From Paenibacillus xylaniclasticus (GTDB lineage: Bacteria > Bacillota > Bacilli > Paenibacillales > Paenibacillaceae): DNA of 64,000 bases. Under the pieces are notes generated by a model, which had not been told where the DNA came from, did not search any database, and was given only the letters and a program-made list of their open reading frames with translations. Below are positions 9,083 through 16,766 of this stretch, piece after piece. Position 1 is the first letter of the stretch, and every line of letters starts with the position of its first letter. Both the position numbers and the translations under genes were made by a program. The stretch is from assembly GCF_004001065.1 (NCBI RefSeq), contig NZ_BIML01000001.1, positions 62,001 to 126,000 of the forward strand. Reading direction: 5' to 3'.

Positions 9083-9122
9083 AAAGCGGCTGTAAGGGCA
9101 TGTCCGCCTACACTGCCGCTTT
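9083..9122 (+). terminator. Hairpin after hisB
   Basis: AAAGCGGC (9083-9090) pairs with GCCGCTTT (9115-9122), and the stem extends inward through TGTA/TACA. The T-run is short, so termination efficiency is uncertain. Confidence 0.6.
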
Positions 9123-9238
9123 ACTCATCTTTCGATGCATAATTGAAGAAAATACTACCACTTATATGTTTGGTTAATGTAAAATCAAAAACATATCATT
9201 AATGTAATTTTTATAGCCTCAACTGATAAGGAGACATC

Positions 9239-9332
9239 ATGACTGCTGCCAAGATTCCTACATAGCAGATGGTTTTGGATTATATTAATTGCCCTAATAC
9301 TAATCCTTAGGTTTTTCATTAATCCTAATTAA
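9239..9332 (+). pseudogene. Frameshifted small membrane protein gene (candidate)
   Basis: AAGGAG is well placed before the ATG at 9239, but the frame ends after eight codons (MTAAKIPT). In another frame, from 9261, the sequence reads HSRWFWIILIALILIL followed by RFFINPN and a stop at 9330-9332, a typical single transmembrane tail with basic flank. One frameshift near 9260 would join the good start to this tail, giving a protein of about 31 residues. It could be a broken gene, a sequencing error or a chance match; the ribosome site and the hydrophobic run argue for a real former gene. Confidence 0.4.
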
Positions 9333-9360
9333 GAAGTTGAAAAATAAAGGAGAAATCGTC

Positions 9361-10356
9361 ATGGCAGAACAACGCATCGTAAAATGGGGCATTATGGGGC
9401 CGGGAGGCATCTCCGACACCTTCGCTACAGAGCTGCCGTACGCGCCGGGCGCAGAGCTTGTCGCTGTCGCGGGACGCTCGCTCGACAAAGCGCAAGCGTT
9501 CGCAAAGAAATTCGGTATTCCTCGAGCATATGGCAGCTGTGAAGAGCTCGCTGCAGATCCGGATGTCGAAATCGTCTATATCGGCACGCTGCACCCGGTC
9601 CACAAAGAGAACGCGCTGACGCTGCTTCGCGGCGGCAAGTCTGTCCTCTGTGAGAAGCCGTTCACCATGAACGCTGCCGAGGCGAAAGAGCTTGCGGATC
9701 TGGCTAGCCATAAGTGCTTATTCTTGATGGAAGCCATGTGGACGCGGTACCTGCCAGCGATCGTGAAGGTTCGGGAGTGGCTGGACAGCGGTGTAATTGG
9801 CGATGTGCGCATCGTGAAAGCTGAATTCGGCTTCGATGCGGGCTGGAATCCCGAAGGCCGGTTGCTGAATAAAGAAAAGGGCGGCGGCACGCTGCTCGAT
9901 GCTGGTATTTATCCGGTGTCGTTCGCGTCGATGGTTTACGGCGGTGAACAGCCATCCAAGATCGCGAGCTCTGCCCTGATCGGTGAGACTGGCGTAGATG
10001 AGCAGTACTCGCTTCTATTCGAATACGAGAACGGTCGTACTGCAAGCCTGCATGGCTCGGTTCGACTAGCGATGACCAACGAGGCCGTCATCTACGGCAC
10101 AAAGGGGCGAATTGAAATTCCTCAGTTCCTGTTCGCTAAGTCTGCTGCACTGCATGTGAACGGAGAAGAGCCTGTCTTCTTCAAGCAAGACCTCGAACCG
10201 TCCGGCCACTTCTATCAGGCGATCGAAGCGATGGAATGCCTGCGCGCAGGTCGCAAGGAGAGCCCGATCATGACCGTCAATGAGACGGTTCGTATTATGG
10301 AGACGCTTGACCGAATCAGGGAGCAATGGGGACTTAAGTATCCAAGCGAAGCGTAA
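9361..10356 (+). CDS. Gfo/Idh/MocA-family oxidoreductase
   Basis: A 331-residue NAD(P)-dependent dehydrogenase. The N-terminal Rossmann domain begins with WGIMGPGGIS and contains the conserved CEKPFTMN segment near residue 100 that carries the family Lys. The C-terminal alpha/beta domain has the GGGTLLDAGIYP motif with conserved Asp and Tyr. Members oxidise or reduce sugars, inositols or related polyols; the substrate is not deducible. ATG 9361 is preferred because AAAGGAG is eight bases upstream; an upstream in-frame start at 9337 would put the ribosome site inside the coding region. Confidence 0.92.
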   Translation: MAEQRIVKWGIMGPGGISDTFATELPYAPGAELVAVAGRSLDKAQAFAKKFGIPRAYGSCEELAADPDVEIVYIGTLHPVHKENALTLLRGGKSVLCEKPFTMNAAEAKELADLASHKCLFLMEAMWTRYLPAIVKVREWLDSGVIGDVRIVKAEFGFDAGWNPEGRLLNKEKGGGTLLDAGIYPVSFASMVYGGEQPSKIASSALIGETGVDEQYSLLFEYENGRTASLHGSVRLAMTNEAVIYGTKGRIEIPQFLFAKSAALHVNGEEPVFFKQDLEPSGHFYQAIEAMECLRAGRKESPIMTVNETVRIMETLDRIREQWGLKYPSEA

Positions 10357-10368
10357 TCGAATGAAATA

Positions 10369-10396
10369 AAAAAGTCGCGGAATCGCGGCTTTTTTG
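10369..10396 (+). terminator. Terminator between convergent genes
   Basis: AAGTCGCG pairs with CGCGGCTT (one G-T pair) around a short loop and is flanked by A and T runs on both sides, so it can serve the oxidoreductase and the convergent methyltransferase. Confidence 0.85.
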
Positions 10397-10422
10397 TTTC
10401 TTAATATATGCTACAACAGCAT

Positions 10423-11136
10423 TCATTCTTTCCACGCCGTAATGACGATGCTGCCCATCACGTTGGAAAAGCTATCCATCAGGCGTTCATTTGTCATCAT
10501 CATCGCAATGGCATCCGGCTTCGAGAATAGCTCATGATCCACGATTCGCAATGGATCGTTATCACTGGTCGGTTGATTCAAGGGTTGAAAAGGGGACGCT
10601 GAGTAATGATGAAACCTCGATTGGCTTAGAAGCTTCATCCACTCCTGAACCGTTCGCATATGATGGAGTCCGTAATAGGACTGGAGTTTTTTCTTCTGCT
10701 GTGTAGTTAATTTTTGGGCAAATGCCAACTCACGATCGTACAGCACCCCTGCCGGTTTCAGCACTCGCCAATATTCACGAATCGCAGCGCTACCTTGGGT
10801 AAAGGCTGTAACCGACTCTGTAAAAACAGAATCAAACGTTTCATCCGAAAAGGGCAGGGAAGTGACATCCGCCTGAACGATACGGACAGGAATTCTGCTC
10901 ATGCTCGCACGCTGGATCGCTTTATGAATCATATGCCTGTTCCGGTCTATAGCGGTCACGTTACAGCCTAAACTGGCTAAATAACACGCAGTACGACCTG
11001 TTCCGCATCCAGCCTCCAGTATTTTGGTACCGCGAGGAAAACCAATTTGTTCAATTAATTGTTGAGTCGCCTGGAAGCCGCCAGGATGCGCGCTTCCTTC
11101 GCCGAGCCGTGCTAATAGTGTATGATAGTCCAACAC
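10423..11136 (-). CDS. Class I SAM-dependent methyltransferase
   Basis: A protein of 237 residues with the Rossmann methyltransferase fold. Motif I, ILEAGCGTGR near residue 40, binds S-adenosylmethionine; an acidic residue ends the second strand in TAIDRN; motif post-I reads QADVTSLPF; and TESVTAF marks motif II. It belongs to the ubiquinone/menaquinone-type group, but the acceptor cannot be told. The start is a GTG with AGAGGTGAG just upstream (a TTG one codon later is equally possible). It is transcribed alone, convergent with the oxidoreductase and divergent from the small-protein pair. Confidence 0.9.
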   Translation of the reverse strand: MLDYHTLLARLGEGSAHPGGFQATQQLIEQIGFPRGTKILEAGCGTGRTACYLASLGCNVTAIDRNRHMIHKAIQRASMSRIPVRIVQADVTSLPFSDETFDSVFTESVTAFTQGSAAIREYWRVLKPAGVLYDRELAFAQKLTTQQKKKLQSYYGLHHMRTVQEWMKLLSQSRFHHYSASPFQPLNQPTSDNDPLRIVDHELFSKPDAIAMMMTNERLMDSFSNVMGSIVITAWKE

Positions 11137-11278
11137 CTTCTCACCTCTTCCGATATCCTATGCATAACTGCCGCAAGAAGAGCACATCTTGTGCCTTCCA
11201 CAGACAATCGTACAGTCCGTATAGCAGACATTCTCATAATCTAACATATATTAGCTGCAGGTTAGGAGGGACGAAATA

Positions 11279-11629
11279 TTGCAGGAAGTTTATCCAATAT
11301 CCCATCAGACGGTCTACCCGTACATCGGACGAAGGGTGAGTGCGGTTACGTATGATGGAAGGCATTTTATCGGAACGATAAAAGCTGTAGATGACGGTAA
11401 GCTCATGCTGTCAGATTGTTGGGTTGACAATAAACCTTTATCGTTCGCATCCGCTCAGAGCGAGAAAGTTTCCACAAAGCAGATCCGCTCCATGCATACA
11501 GCCAGACTGTCGAGTTATTATGGTGGTTATGGCGGCTACGGTGGCTGGGATGGATACGGCGGAGGAGAATTCTTTTTTTCGTTTGCACTACTTGCTTCCC
11601 TTTTCATTTTGCCTTTCTTCTGTATTTGA
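11279..11629 (+). CDS. Small protein with Sm1-like motif, Gly/Tyr-rich stretch and hydrophobic tail
   Basis: This 116-residue protein starts at TTG 11279 with AGGAGGG eight bases before. Residues 15-50 resemble the Sm1 motif of LSm/Hfq-type proteins: RRVSAVTYDGRHFIGTI, then an Asp and an LMLSDC strand. Residues about 85-96 are rich in Gly and Tyr. The last 20 residues are a hydrophobic segment that could sit in a membrane or coat layer. The next gene codes for a relative with the same N-terminal motif. Function is unknown: an RNA-binding, spore-surface or membrane role are all possible, and I do not recognise a named family. Confidence 0.75.
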   Translation: MQEVYPISHQTVYPYIGRRVSAVTYDGRHFIGTIKAVDDGKLMLSDCWVDNKPLSFASAQSEKVSTKQIRSMHTARLSSYYGGYGGYGGWDGYGGGEFFFSFALLASLFILPFFCI

Positions 11630-11669
11630 TTAAGGCTGGCGATTTTTAATAGCGAAGAGAGGGAATACG

Positions 11670-12170
11670 GTGGCACCCAAGAAAACTCCTATTAAAAAAG
11701 AAGCAGAGAAAAAAGGTATCACGGTCAAAAAAGCTAACCGGTATATCGGGCAGCCTGTGTGCGTGCTGCTGAACAACGGTGAGTGTTATGTAGGAACAGT
11801 TCAAGCGATTCATGACCATCAACTGCTCCTGTCCGAATCGAGAAGCTGTGGGAGAGTGAAGCCGTCGAATCGGTCCAAGTCACCTGAAGTCCAAGTATCG
11901 GGACTGCTGGATACGTTGATAGGAGGAATCGGCGCCCTCAATTCTTTGGGGACAATGGCAGCAAGCTTATTTAAACCGAACGTTTCCGGTCCGTCATTTG
12001 TGCCAGGTACGGGAGTTCAAAAACAAGAAGCTTCGGTAGGTCCGTTAGGGCCAGCAGGCGGGGGACAGGACGGCTTTTACGGTTCTTTCCAACAAATGCT
12101 GCCGACAATCCAATTCGGACTTAATATGGTGAAGTCGATTATGCCTTTAATGGGCATGTTCAAAATTTAA
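11670..12170 (+). CDS. Paralogous small protein with Sm1-like motif
   Basis: A 166-residue protein starting at GTG 11670 with GAGAGGGA upstream. After a very basic N-terminus (six Lys in the first fifteen residues), residues 25-58 repeat the Sm1-like pattern of the upstream gene: QPVCVLLNNGECYVGTV then QLLLSES. The rest is low in charge and rich in Gly, Ser, Leu and Met, ending in a hydrophobic stretch. The 40-base gap to the previous gene and the shared terminator indicate an operon of duplicated genes. Function unknown. Confidence 0.75.
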   Translation: MAPKKTPIKKEAEKKGITVKKANRYIGQPVCVLLNNGECYVGTVQAIHDHQLLLSESRSCGRVKPSNRSKSPEVQVSGLLDTLIGGIGALNSLGTMAASLFKPNVSGPSFVPGTGVQKQEASVGPLGPAGGGQDGFYGSFQQMLPTIQFGLNMVKSIMPLMGMFKI

Positions 12171-12173
12171 TGC

Positions 12174-12200
12174 GAAAGCCCGCGATGTTCGCGGGCTTTC
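12174..12200. terminator. Strong hairpin between convergent genes
   Basis: A twelve-base-pair perfect stem (GAAAGCCCGCGA with its complement) and a three-base loop lie between the small-protein operon and the convergent LRR gene. T-runs are short on both strands. Confidence 0.75.
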
Positions 12201-12218
12201 ACTTATAATAAGACGAGC

Positions 12219-13793
12219 TTACAAGATATGCAGACTTTTCCCCTTATCCTCAAATGTCTGTTTAAACTGTTCGAGCATAGGGCCGGATTGTTCGTCACCG
12301 CTAACAAGAAGCAGCTTCAATGTAGGATGATCCTGCAATTGTCCAATAAACGTTAGATCGTTGAGCGGATTGTTGGATAATCCGACATCTTCGATGGCCG
12401 GAAGCTCCAGCAATGGCTGTAATGAAGTGATTTGATTGGATTCTGCGTCCAAGGTTTTAAGATTAGATGCCCCAGATAGCGGCTCGATAGAATCGATGTT
12501 GTTGCCAACGAGCGTTAACCATTCTAAATGGTTCAGTTGACGAAGCGGCTCGAGATCCTGAACTCTCGTATATCTAACATCCAAATGCTTCAAGCTTGAT
12601 AACCCTTCAACGCCTGCTAACGATGTCAGTTCATTTCTCCAAATATATAGCTCTTTCAAATTCACTAACGTATGGAGAGAGGATATATCTTCAATTTGGG
12701 CTGGACCGATCGTTAGTTTATTCAGATTGATAAGGGTGTGCAGTGGACTGACATCCGAAATATTACTAGCGGTAATTGTCAGCTCTTTAAGCTGCGTCAA
12801 ATGGCTAAGCGGAGTCACATCCGAGATGCTATTTCTCTCCGTAAAGGTTAACTTGTTCAGATTCTTCAGGCTGCTTAATGGAGCGACGTCTGATAAAGCT
12901 TCGTGTCCTGCAATCGATAGCTCCTTAAGCTGGGTTAAGCGGCTAATGCCATCCAGCTTCTGCACGGGTGCGTCGATCTCTAATGAGGTTAATTGACTTA
13001 ATGAACTTAACCCGCTGAGATCGCTGCCGATAAAATTCACGGATAGTTTTTTGAGCGATTTGATCTTTCCTAACGGCGAGATATCTTTAGCATTGCTCTT
13101 AATGTCGAGGCTCTCTAAATGTTTAAGCTTGCTCAGCGGTTCTAACGAGCGAATATCTCCCTGAATCGTCAATGATTTCAAAGCTGTTAGCTGCTCAATT
13201 CCGCTAAGATCGCTTGGCTCATATACGACACGAGGCGGATCTAAATCGAGGATATCACTTTCCAGATGGGTTAGCTGCGCAACATCGCTTTGCAGAATGG
13301 GCAACTTGGAGTTCAGCTTGCCGATCGAAGACCTCACTAAACTTTCTAGTCTGGAGTCTTTAAACTGCAGGCCGTTAACGTCAATTCGCTGTTTCGCGTT
13401 ACTCCAGAGCACTTCGGCTCCAGATACAGTACTTACAAATCTCAATGGAATAAGCGTTTTACCTTTCACAACGCGAGGCACCGTATCGATGACCACCTTG
13501 TTGCCGTTAACTACTGCGTTATTTTGATTCATCTTCATTTGAAGCTTTAAGCCTGATTTCGTTCCTGTAACCGTCTTGCTTCGTGCGTCCCATGTGAGCT
13601 TAATGCCAAGCGCTTCGAATAGCGAGCGCGCCTCGACAATCGTTCTTCCATTCTCCACAAACGGCGCTATGTTATAGGCGATTTGATTGCCTTCTACAAA
13701 TATTGAAAGGTTGTGCTTGCTTTGTGCCGTCGCGTGAGTAGCAGGCAGAACAAGCAGGAAAGCAAGTATGAATGTTACAGCTTTTAATCTCAT
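12219..13793 (-). CDS. Secreted protein: copper-amine-oxidase N-domain plus leucine-rich repeats
   Basis: The 524-residue product starts with a clear signal peptide (basic start, hydrophobic core, cleavage near ATAQ at residue 24). Residues about 28-145 form a copper-amine-oxidase N-terminal type domain, with the hallmarks GRTIVEARSLFEALG and KGKTLIPLRFVS; in Firmicutes this is a surface or wall-associated module, not an oxidase. From about residue 185 to the end run some thirteen leucine-rich repeats of about 22 residues, with the internalin-like pattern L..L..L.I....I.D..PL. Such repeats usually bind protein or glycan partners. AGGAG precedes the ATG. It is monocistronic, with unknown partner. 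Confidence 0.85.
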   Translation of the reverse strand: MRLKAVTFILAFLLVLPATHATAQSKHNLSIFVEGNQIAYNIAPFVENGRTIVEARSLFEALGIKLTWDARSKTVTGTKSGLKLQMKMNQNNAVVNGNKVVIDTVPRVVKGKTLIPLRFVSTVSGAEVLWSNAKQRIDVNGLQFKDSRLESLVRSSIGKLNSKLPILQSDVAQLTHLESDILDLDPPRVVYEPSDLSGIEQLTALKSLTIQGDIRSLEPLSKLKHLESLDIKSNAKDISPLGKIKSLKKLSVNFIGSDLSGLSSLSQLTSLEIDAPVQKLDGISRLTQLKELSIAGHEALSDVAPLSSLKNLNKLTFTERNSISDVTPLSHLTQLKELTITASNISDVSPLHTLINLNKLTIGPAQIEDISSLHTLVNLKELYIWRNELTSLAGVEGLSSLKHLDVRYTRVQDLEPLRQLNHLEWLTLVGNNIDSIEPLSGASNLKTLDAESNQITSLQPLLELPAIEDVGLSNNPLNDLTFIGQLQDHPTLKLLLVSGDEQSGPMLEQFKQTFEDKGKSLHIL

Positions 13794-13957
13794 TACTCTA
13801 GCTCCTATCTATGGTGTATATATTATTCGACGTAAAATTCCACGTTAAGTTGCATGGTAGTTGTTGGTATTCACTAGAGCTGTAAACGTGTATGATTTCA
13901 TCTAACGAGGGCGATGCTCAAAATAGAGAAAACAACGAAAACGGAGACACATTGATT

Positions 13958-14476
13958 ATGAAAGCATTTATTCTCGACCGAGACGGAGTCATTAATGTTG
14001 GCGGCAGCATTAATAAGAAGGAAGAGTTCATCCTTATTGCAGGTGCAGCGGAGGCCATTAAGAAGCTAAACCAGCTCGGATATGAGGTGTTCGTTGCTTC
14101 TAACCAGGGAGGGGTCGGATTAGGTTACATGTCTAAATCAGCTTTAGCTAAACTTAATGAGTATATGCTGGAGCTCATTCGCGCCGAGGGTGGAGTAATT
14201 CGCGATACCCGCTACTGCATCCATAAACCACATGCTCGCTGCCGCTGCAGAAAACCAATGCCTGGCATGCTGAACGATCTCATTGAAGCCTATGGAATAG
14301 ATCGATTATGTTCCTTCATGGTTGGTGATCGGGATACCGATATACAAGCGGGAAAAAGTGCCCGTCTTCAAACTATATTTATCGGTCAAGCAGCCCCCCG
14401 TGGAGCCAATCCTGATTATCAGTTCGAGAGCTTAGCGATTGCAGTTACAGAACTTCATCGAGCAGGGATCATTTGA
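13958..14476 (+). CDS. HAD-IIIA phosphatase, histidinol-phosphatase/GmhB type
   Basis: A 172-residue haloacid-dehalogenase phosphatase. Motif I is DRDGVIN with catalytic Asp7 and Asp9, motif II is the Ser in VASNQGG, and motif IV is MVGDRDTDIQAG. A zinc loop of the form C-x-H-x5-C-x-C lies at Cys87, His89, Cys95 and Cys97, followed by RKP. The five-residue spacing matches the short loop of HisB-N histidinol phosphatases rather than the longer loop of GmhB heptose-bisphosphate phosphatases. With the lone hisB 5 kb upstream, a role in histidine synthesis is plausible but unproven. CGGAGAC is ten bases before the ATG; TTG 13952 is an alternative start. Confidence 0.85.
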   Translation: MKAFILDRDGVINVGGSINKKEEFILIAGAAEAIKKLNQLGYEVFVASNQGGVGLGYMSKSALAKLNEYMLELIRAEGGVIRDTRYCIHKPHARCRCRKPMPGMLNDLIEAYGIDRLCSFMVGDRDTDIQAGKSARLQTIFIGQAAPRGANPDYQFESLAIAVTELHRAGII

Positions 14477-14509
14477 GATGATCGAACCTTACTCGTTGAT
14501 ACAAGAAGA

Positions 14510-14535
14510 CAGCCGATTTGTTGCTTGTTCGGCTG
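14510..14535. terminator. Hairpin between convergent genes
   Basis: CAGCCGA pairs with TCGGCTG around a twelve-base loop, between the phosphatase gene and the convergent cysteine hydrolase. Confidence 0.6.
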
Positions 14536-14571
14536 CCTTCGGAATGGGAAAGTCAGCTTCTATGTCGATGA

Positions 14572-15144
14572 TCAGCTGTCTGATAGGGCAGAGATGATAT
14601 CCTGCGTTGTCCGGTTACGCCCGATACGTGGAAAAATGAAATTTGTTACGTGTTCATGCCCGGCTTCGGTAAAGCCCGTCATCGCATCAATTGCCAATAT
14701 GAGCTGATATCCGTGCATAAAAGCTTCCCGCGCAGTCGTATCGACGCCAAACTCGGTCGCGATGCCGCATAAGACGATCGTATCAATTCCCCGGCGGCGT
14801 AGCTGAAGATCGAGCTCTGTTCCATAAAAGGCACCCCATTGCTTCTTCGTAATGATATGATCGGTCTCGGCGACGCGCATTTCCGGGACGATTTGATCCC
14901 ATCCCTCAGTCAGATTCAGGGGAGGTGCAGGAGAATCCAGCTTTGGACGAGGGAGATCCTTCATATCTTTACTCGATACTCGGACCAGTACAACCATCGA
15001 GCCCTGCTCACGGAAAGTTTCTGCCAGCGCAGCGGCGTTAGACACTACCTGTTCAGCGGAGTAAGGGGCGTATTGATTTCCGATCCATCGTTGAAGATCA
15101 ATGACAACTAATGCTGTTCTGTTTGGGTCCCATAATCGTTCCAT
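14572..15144 (-). CDS. Isochorismatase-like cysteine hydrolase
   Basis: A 190-residue member of the isochorismatase/nicotinamidase superfamily. The catalytic triad is visible: Asp16 in VVIDLQ, a Lys in TKKQWGAF (100-101) and Cys126 in VLCGIATEFGVD. Members hydrolyse amides or vinyl ethers in the cytoplasm; this one could be a nicotinamidase-like or isochorismatase-like enzyme. I chose the ATG at 15144, with GAGGAGA about ten bases upstream; the in-frame ATG at 15162 would overlap that site. The gene is divergent from a TetR regulator, which is a common sign of local control. Confidence 0.88.
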   Translation of the reverse strand: MERLWDPNRTALVVIDLQRWIGNQYAPYSAEQVVSNAAALAETFREQGSMVVLVRVSSKDMKDLPRPKLDSPAPPLNLTEGWDQIVPEMRVAETDHIITKKQWGAFYGTELDLQLRRRGIDTIVLCGIATEFGVDTTAREAFMHGYQLILAIDAMTGFTEAGHEHVTNFIFPRIGRNRTTQDIISALSDS

Positions 15145-15172
15145 ACTTTTTATTCTCCTCATCTCATCGATT

Positions 15173-15206
15173 TGACCATAAGTTCATTTTTTAAGACATA
15201 CGGTCA
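15173..15206. promoter_or_regulatory. Imperfect inverted repeat in the divergent control region
   Basis: TGACCATA (15173-15180) faces TACGGTCA (15199-15206) with one mismatch, in the gap between the divergent hydrolase and tetR genes. A TATAAT lies at 15221-15226 toward tetR, without a clear -35 box. The spacing between arms is wide for a TetR site, so the assignment is tentative. Confidence 0.35.
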
Positions 15207-15269
15207 TTTGACTTCATGTTTATAATTTTGTACGATGATTCATAAATCGTCAAGGGTGGGCATTTTGTT

Positions 15270-16163
15270 ATGAGTGTGTCTAGGGAAGAGGTATTAAAAT
15301 CGGCGACGAAGCTATTTAAAGAGCAAGGGTTTCTTTCGACGACGATACAGGATATTGCCGAGGACTGCGGTATTGCCAAGGGGTCTGTATACAAATATTT
15401 TCCTTCCAAGGAGGACCTGTTCAGTGAGGTTTTTGATCAATGTCATAACGAATATTTTGACCAAGTAAATGAGCTGAAGCGATATCACGAACTTTCGCCA
15501 GAAGAGCAGTTCCTGCAGCAGATTATTCTACGATTCCGTTATTTTATGGAGTACAAGCATATTTTGGTCGAATTCACAGAGCTCCCGATCCAACAGGACC
15601 CCAAGTTCCAACCGTTGAGACATAAGGTAAGAGGGCGGCTCATCCGATGGCATAAGGAGTGCTTAATACAGGTTTATGGCGAAGGAATTTATCCGTTCCT
15701 GTGGGATCTAGTTTCCATCTATCGTGCGATTCTGAAGGAGTATTTATTTTGGATCATATATGAAGAAAAGACCTTATCGCTCGAGGAAACGGCAAAGTTC
15801 ATTTTGGACAAGCTCAATGTGCTCGTTAAGCATATGACGGTCTCCAACGTGAAGCCTTTGCTGAAGCAAGCTTCATTCGAGAGGTATTTAAGCTGGGGGC
15901 TTGAGGACCGCCATGGGGACAAAGAGCAGCTGCTTACCGAGATGCTCCAGGAGATCGATTCGGCCATAAATGTTCTTCCATCCGGCGCCAAGCATCGATC
16001 CGAGCTGAAAGAAATCGTACAATTTATCCAGAACGAGGTTCGCAAGACAGAACCGAATTTCCCATTACTACAGGCTTCACTCTACTATTTAGAGAAAGAG
16101 AAGGAGCTTAAAAGTCAGGTCATCCAGCTGAGGAATATTATTGATTCAAGCAGGGGGAAATAG
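15270..16163 (+). CDS. TetR-family regulator, long form
   Basis: A 297-residue protein, longer than the usual 190-220 residues of the family. Residues 5-50 are a standard TetR helix-turn-helix (TTIQDIAEDCGIAKGSVYKYFPSKEDL). The middle is the helical ligand domain. The extra C-terminal part (from about 215) is strongly helical and charged and ends with a Glu/Lys-rich, coiled-coil-like segment. AAGGGTGGG precedes the ATG. It is divergent from the cysteine hydrolase, its likely target or partner in control. The long C-terminus might add a dimer or partner contact. Confidence 0.9.
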   Translation: MSVSREEVLKSATKLFKEQGFLSTTIQDIAEDCGIAKGSVYKYFPSKEDLFSEVFDQCHNEYFDQVNELKRYHELSPEEQFLQQIILRFRYFMEYKHILVEFTELPIQQDPKFQPLRHKVRGRLIRWHKECLIQVYGEGIYPFLWDLVSIYRAILKEYLFWIIYEEKTLSLEETAKFILDKLNVLVKHMTVSNVKPLLKQASFERYLSWGLEDRHGDKEQLLTEMLQEIDSAINVLPSGAKHRSELKEIVQFIQNEVRKTEPNFPLLQASLYYLEKEKELKSQVIQLRNIIDSSRGK

Positions 16164-16196
16164 TAGAGTGTATAAAACTATTAGTAATAAAAAGCA

Positions 16197-16240
16197 TTGA
16201 CATAAAGACTAGCTAGAACTAAAATTTAGTACTAGCTAGT
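16197..16240 (+). promoter_or_regulatory. marR promoter with nested palindromic operator
   Basis: TTGACA (16197-16202) and TAAAAT (16220-16225) are spaced by exactly 17 bases. Within and around the promoter, ACTAGCTAG (16208-16216) faces ACTAGCTAGT (16231-16240), itself a palindrome, and between them ACTAAA-A-TTTAGT (16218-16230) forms an inner palindrome over the -10 box. This nested dyad is the expected layout for an autorepressing MarR protein. Confidence 0.85.
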
Positions 16241-16328
16241 ACAAAAGAATGGAAGACAGTTCAATGTACCTCCACAAAGTTAAAGTAACATATGCATGGT
16301 GACTTAATTACAGGGGTATGCTATTCAT

Positions 16329-16757
16329 ATGAAGCAGGATTTTACCAATGTACTTGAGATTATGAAGTTATATCGATTAAGTCATCGGAGAGTACATCTA
16401 GAGCTAAGTTCTACTTTAAGTAAAGCTGGACTTACACCTTTGCAGTTCAATATTCTAGAACTCCTTTATGAACAAGGCGAGCTAACCATTAGTCAGCTGA
16501 TGAATCAACTATGTGCAACAAAAGGTAATATGACGGTCGTAATAAAAAACATGGTTGATAAGGAATGGATTTATCGACTTCCTTCTGAGTCGGATAAACG
16601 AAGCAGTATTATTGGATTACTTCCCGAGGGAAGAAAGAAGACAGAAAGCTATTTACCCATTCATCACGAAACGATTCGGAAAATGTACGAGTCGTTCTCG
16701 AATGAAGAATTGATGATGTTTGGAGATTTACTCCACAAAATAAATGAAAGAAAGTAG
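16329..16757 (+). CDS. MarR-family repressor
   Basis: A 142-residue winged-helix regulator. Residues about 30-100 hold the fold: LTISQLMNQLCATKGNMTVVIKNM is the recognition helix region, and the wing has the typical DKRSSIIGLLPEG. Flanking helices form the dimer interface. There is no conserved Cys pair near the N-terminus suggesting redox sensing, though Cys62 sits in the recognition helix region. A perfect promoter with nested palindrome stands upstream, so it should repress itself and the flavin reductase that starts ten bases after its stop. The effector is probably a quinone or other electrophile, by analogy with similar pairs. Confidence 0.92.
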   Translation: MKQDFTNVLEIMKLYRLSHRRVHLELSSTLSKAGLTPLQFNILELLYEQGELTISQLMNQLCATKGNMTVVIKNMVDKEWIYRLPSESDKRSSIIGLLPEGRKKTESYLPIHHETIRKMYESFSNEELMMFGDLLHKINERK

Positions 16758-16766
16758 GAATATGTG

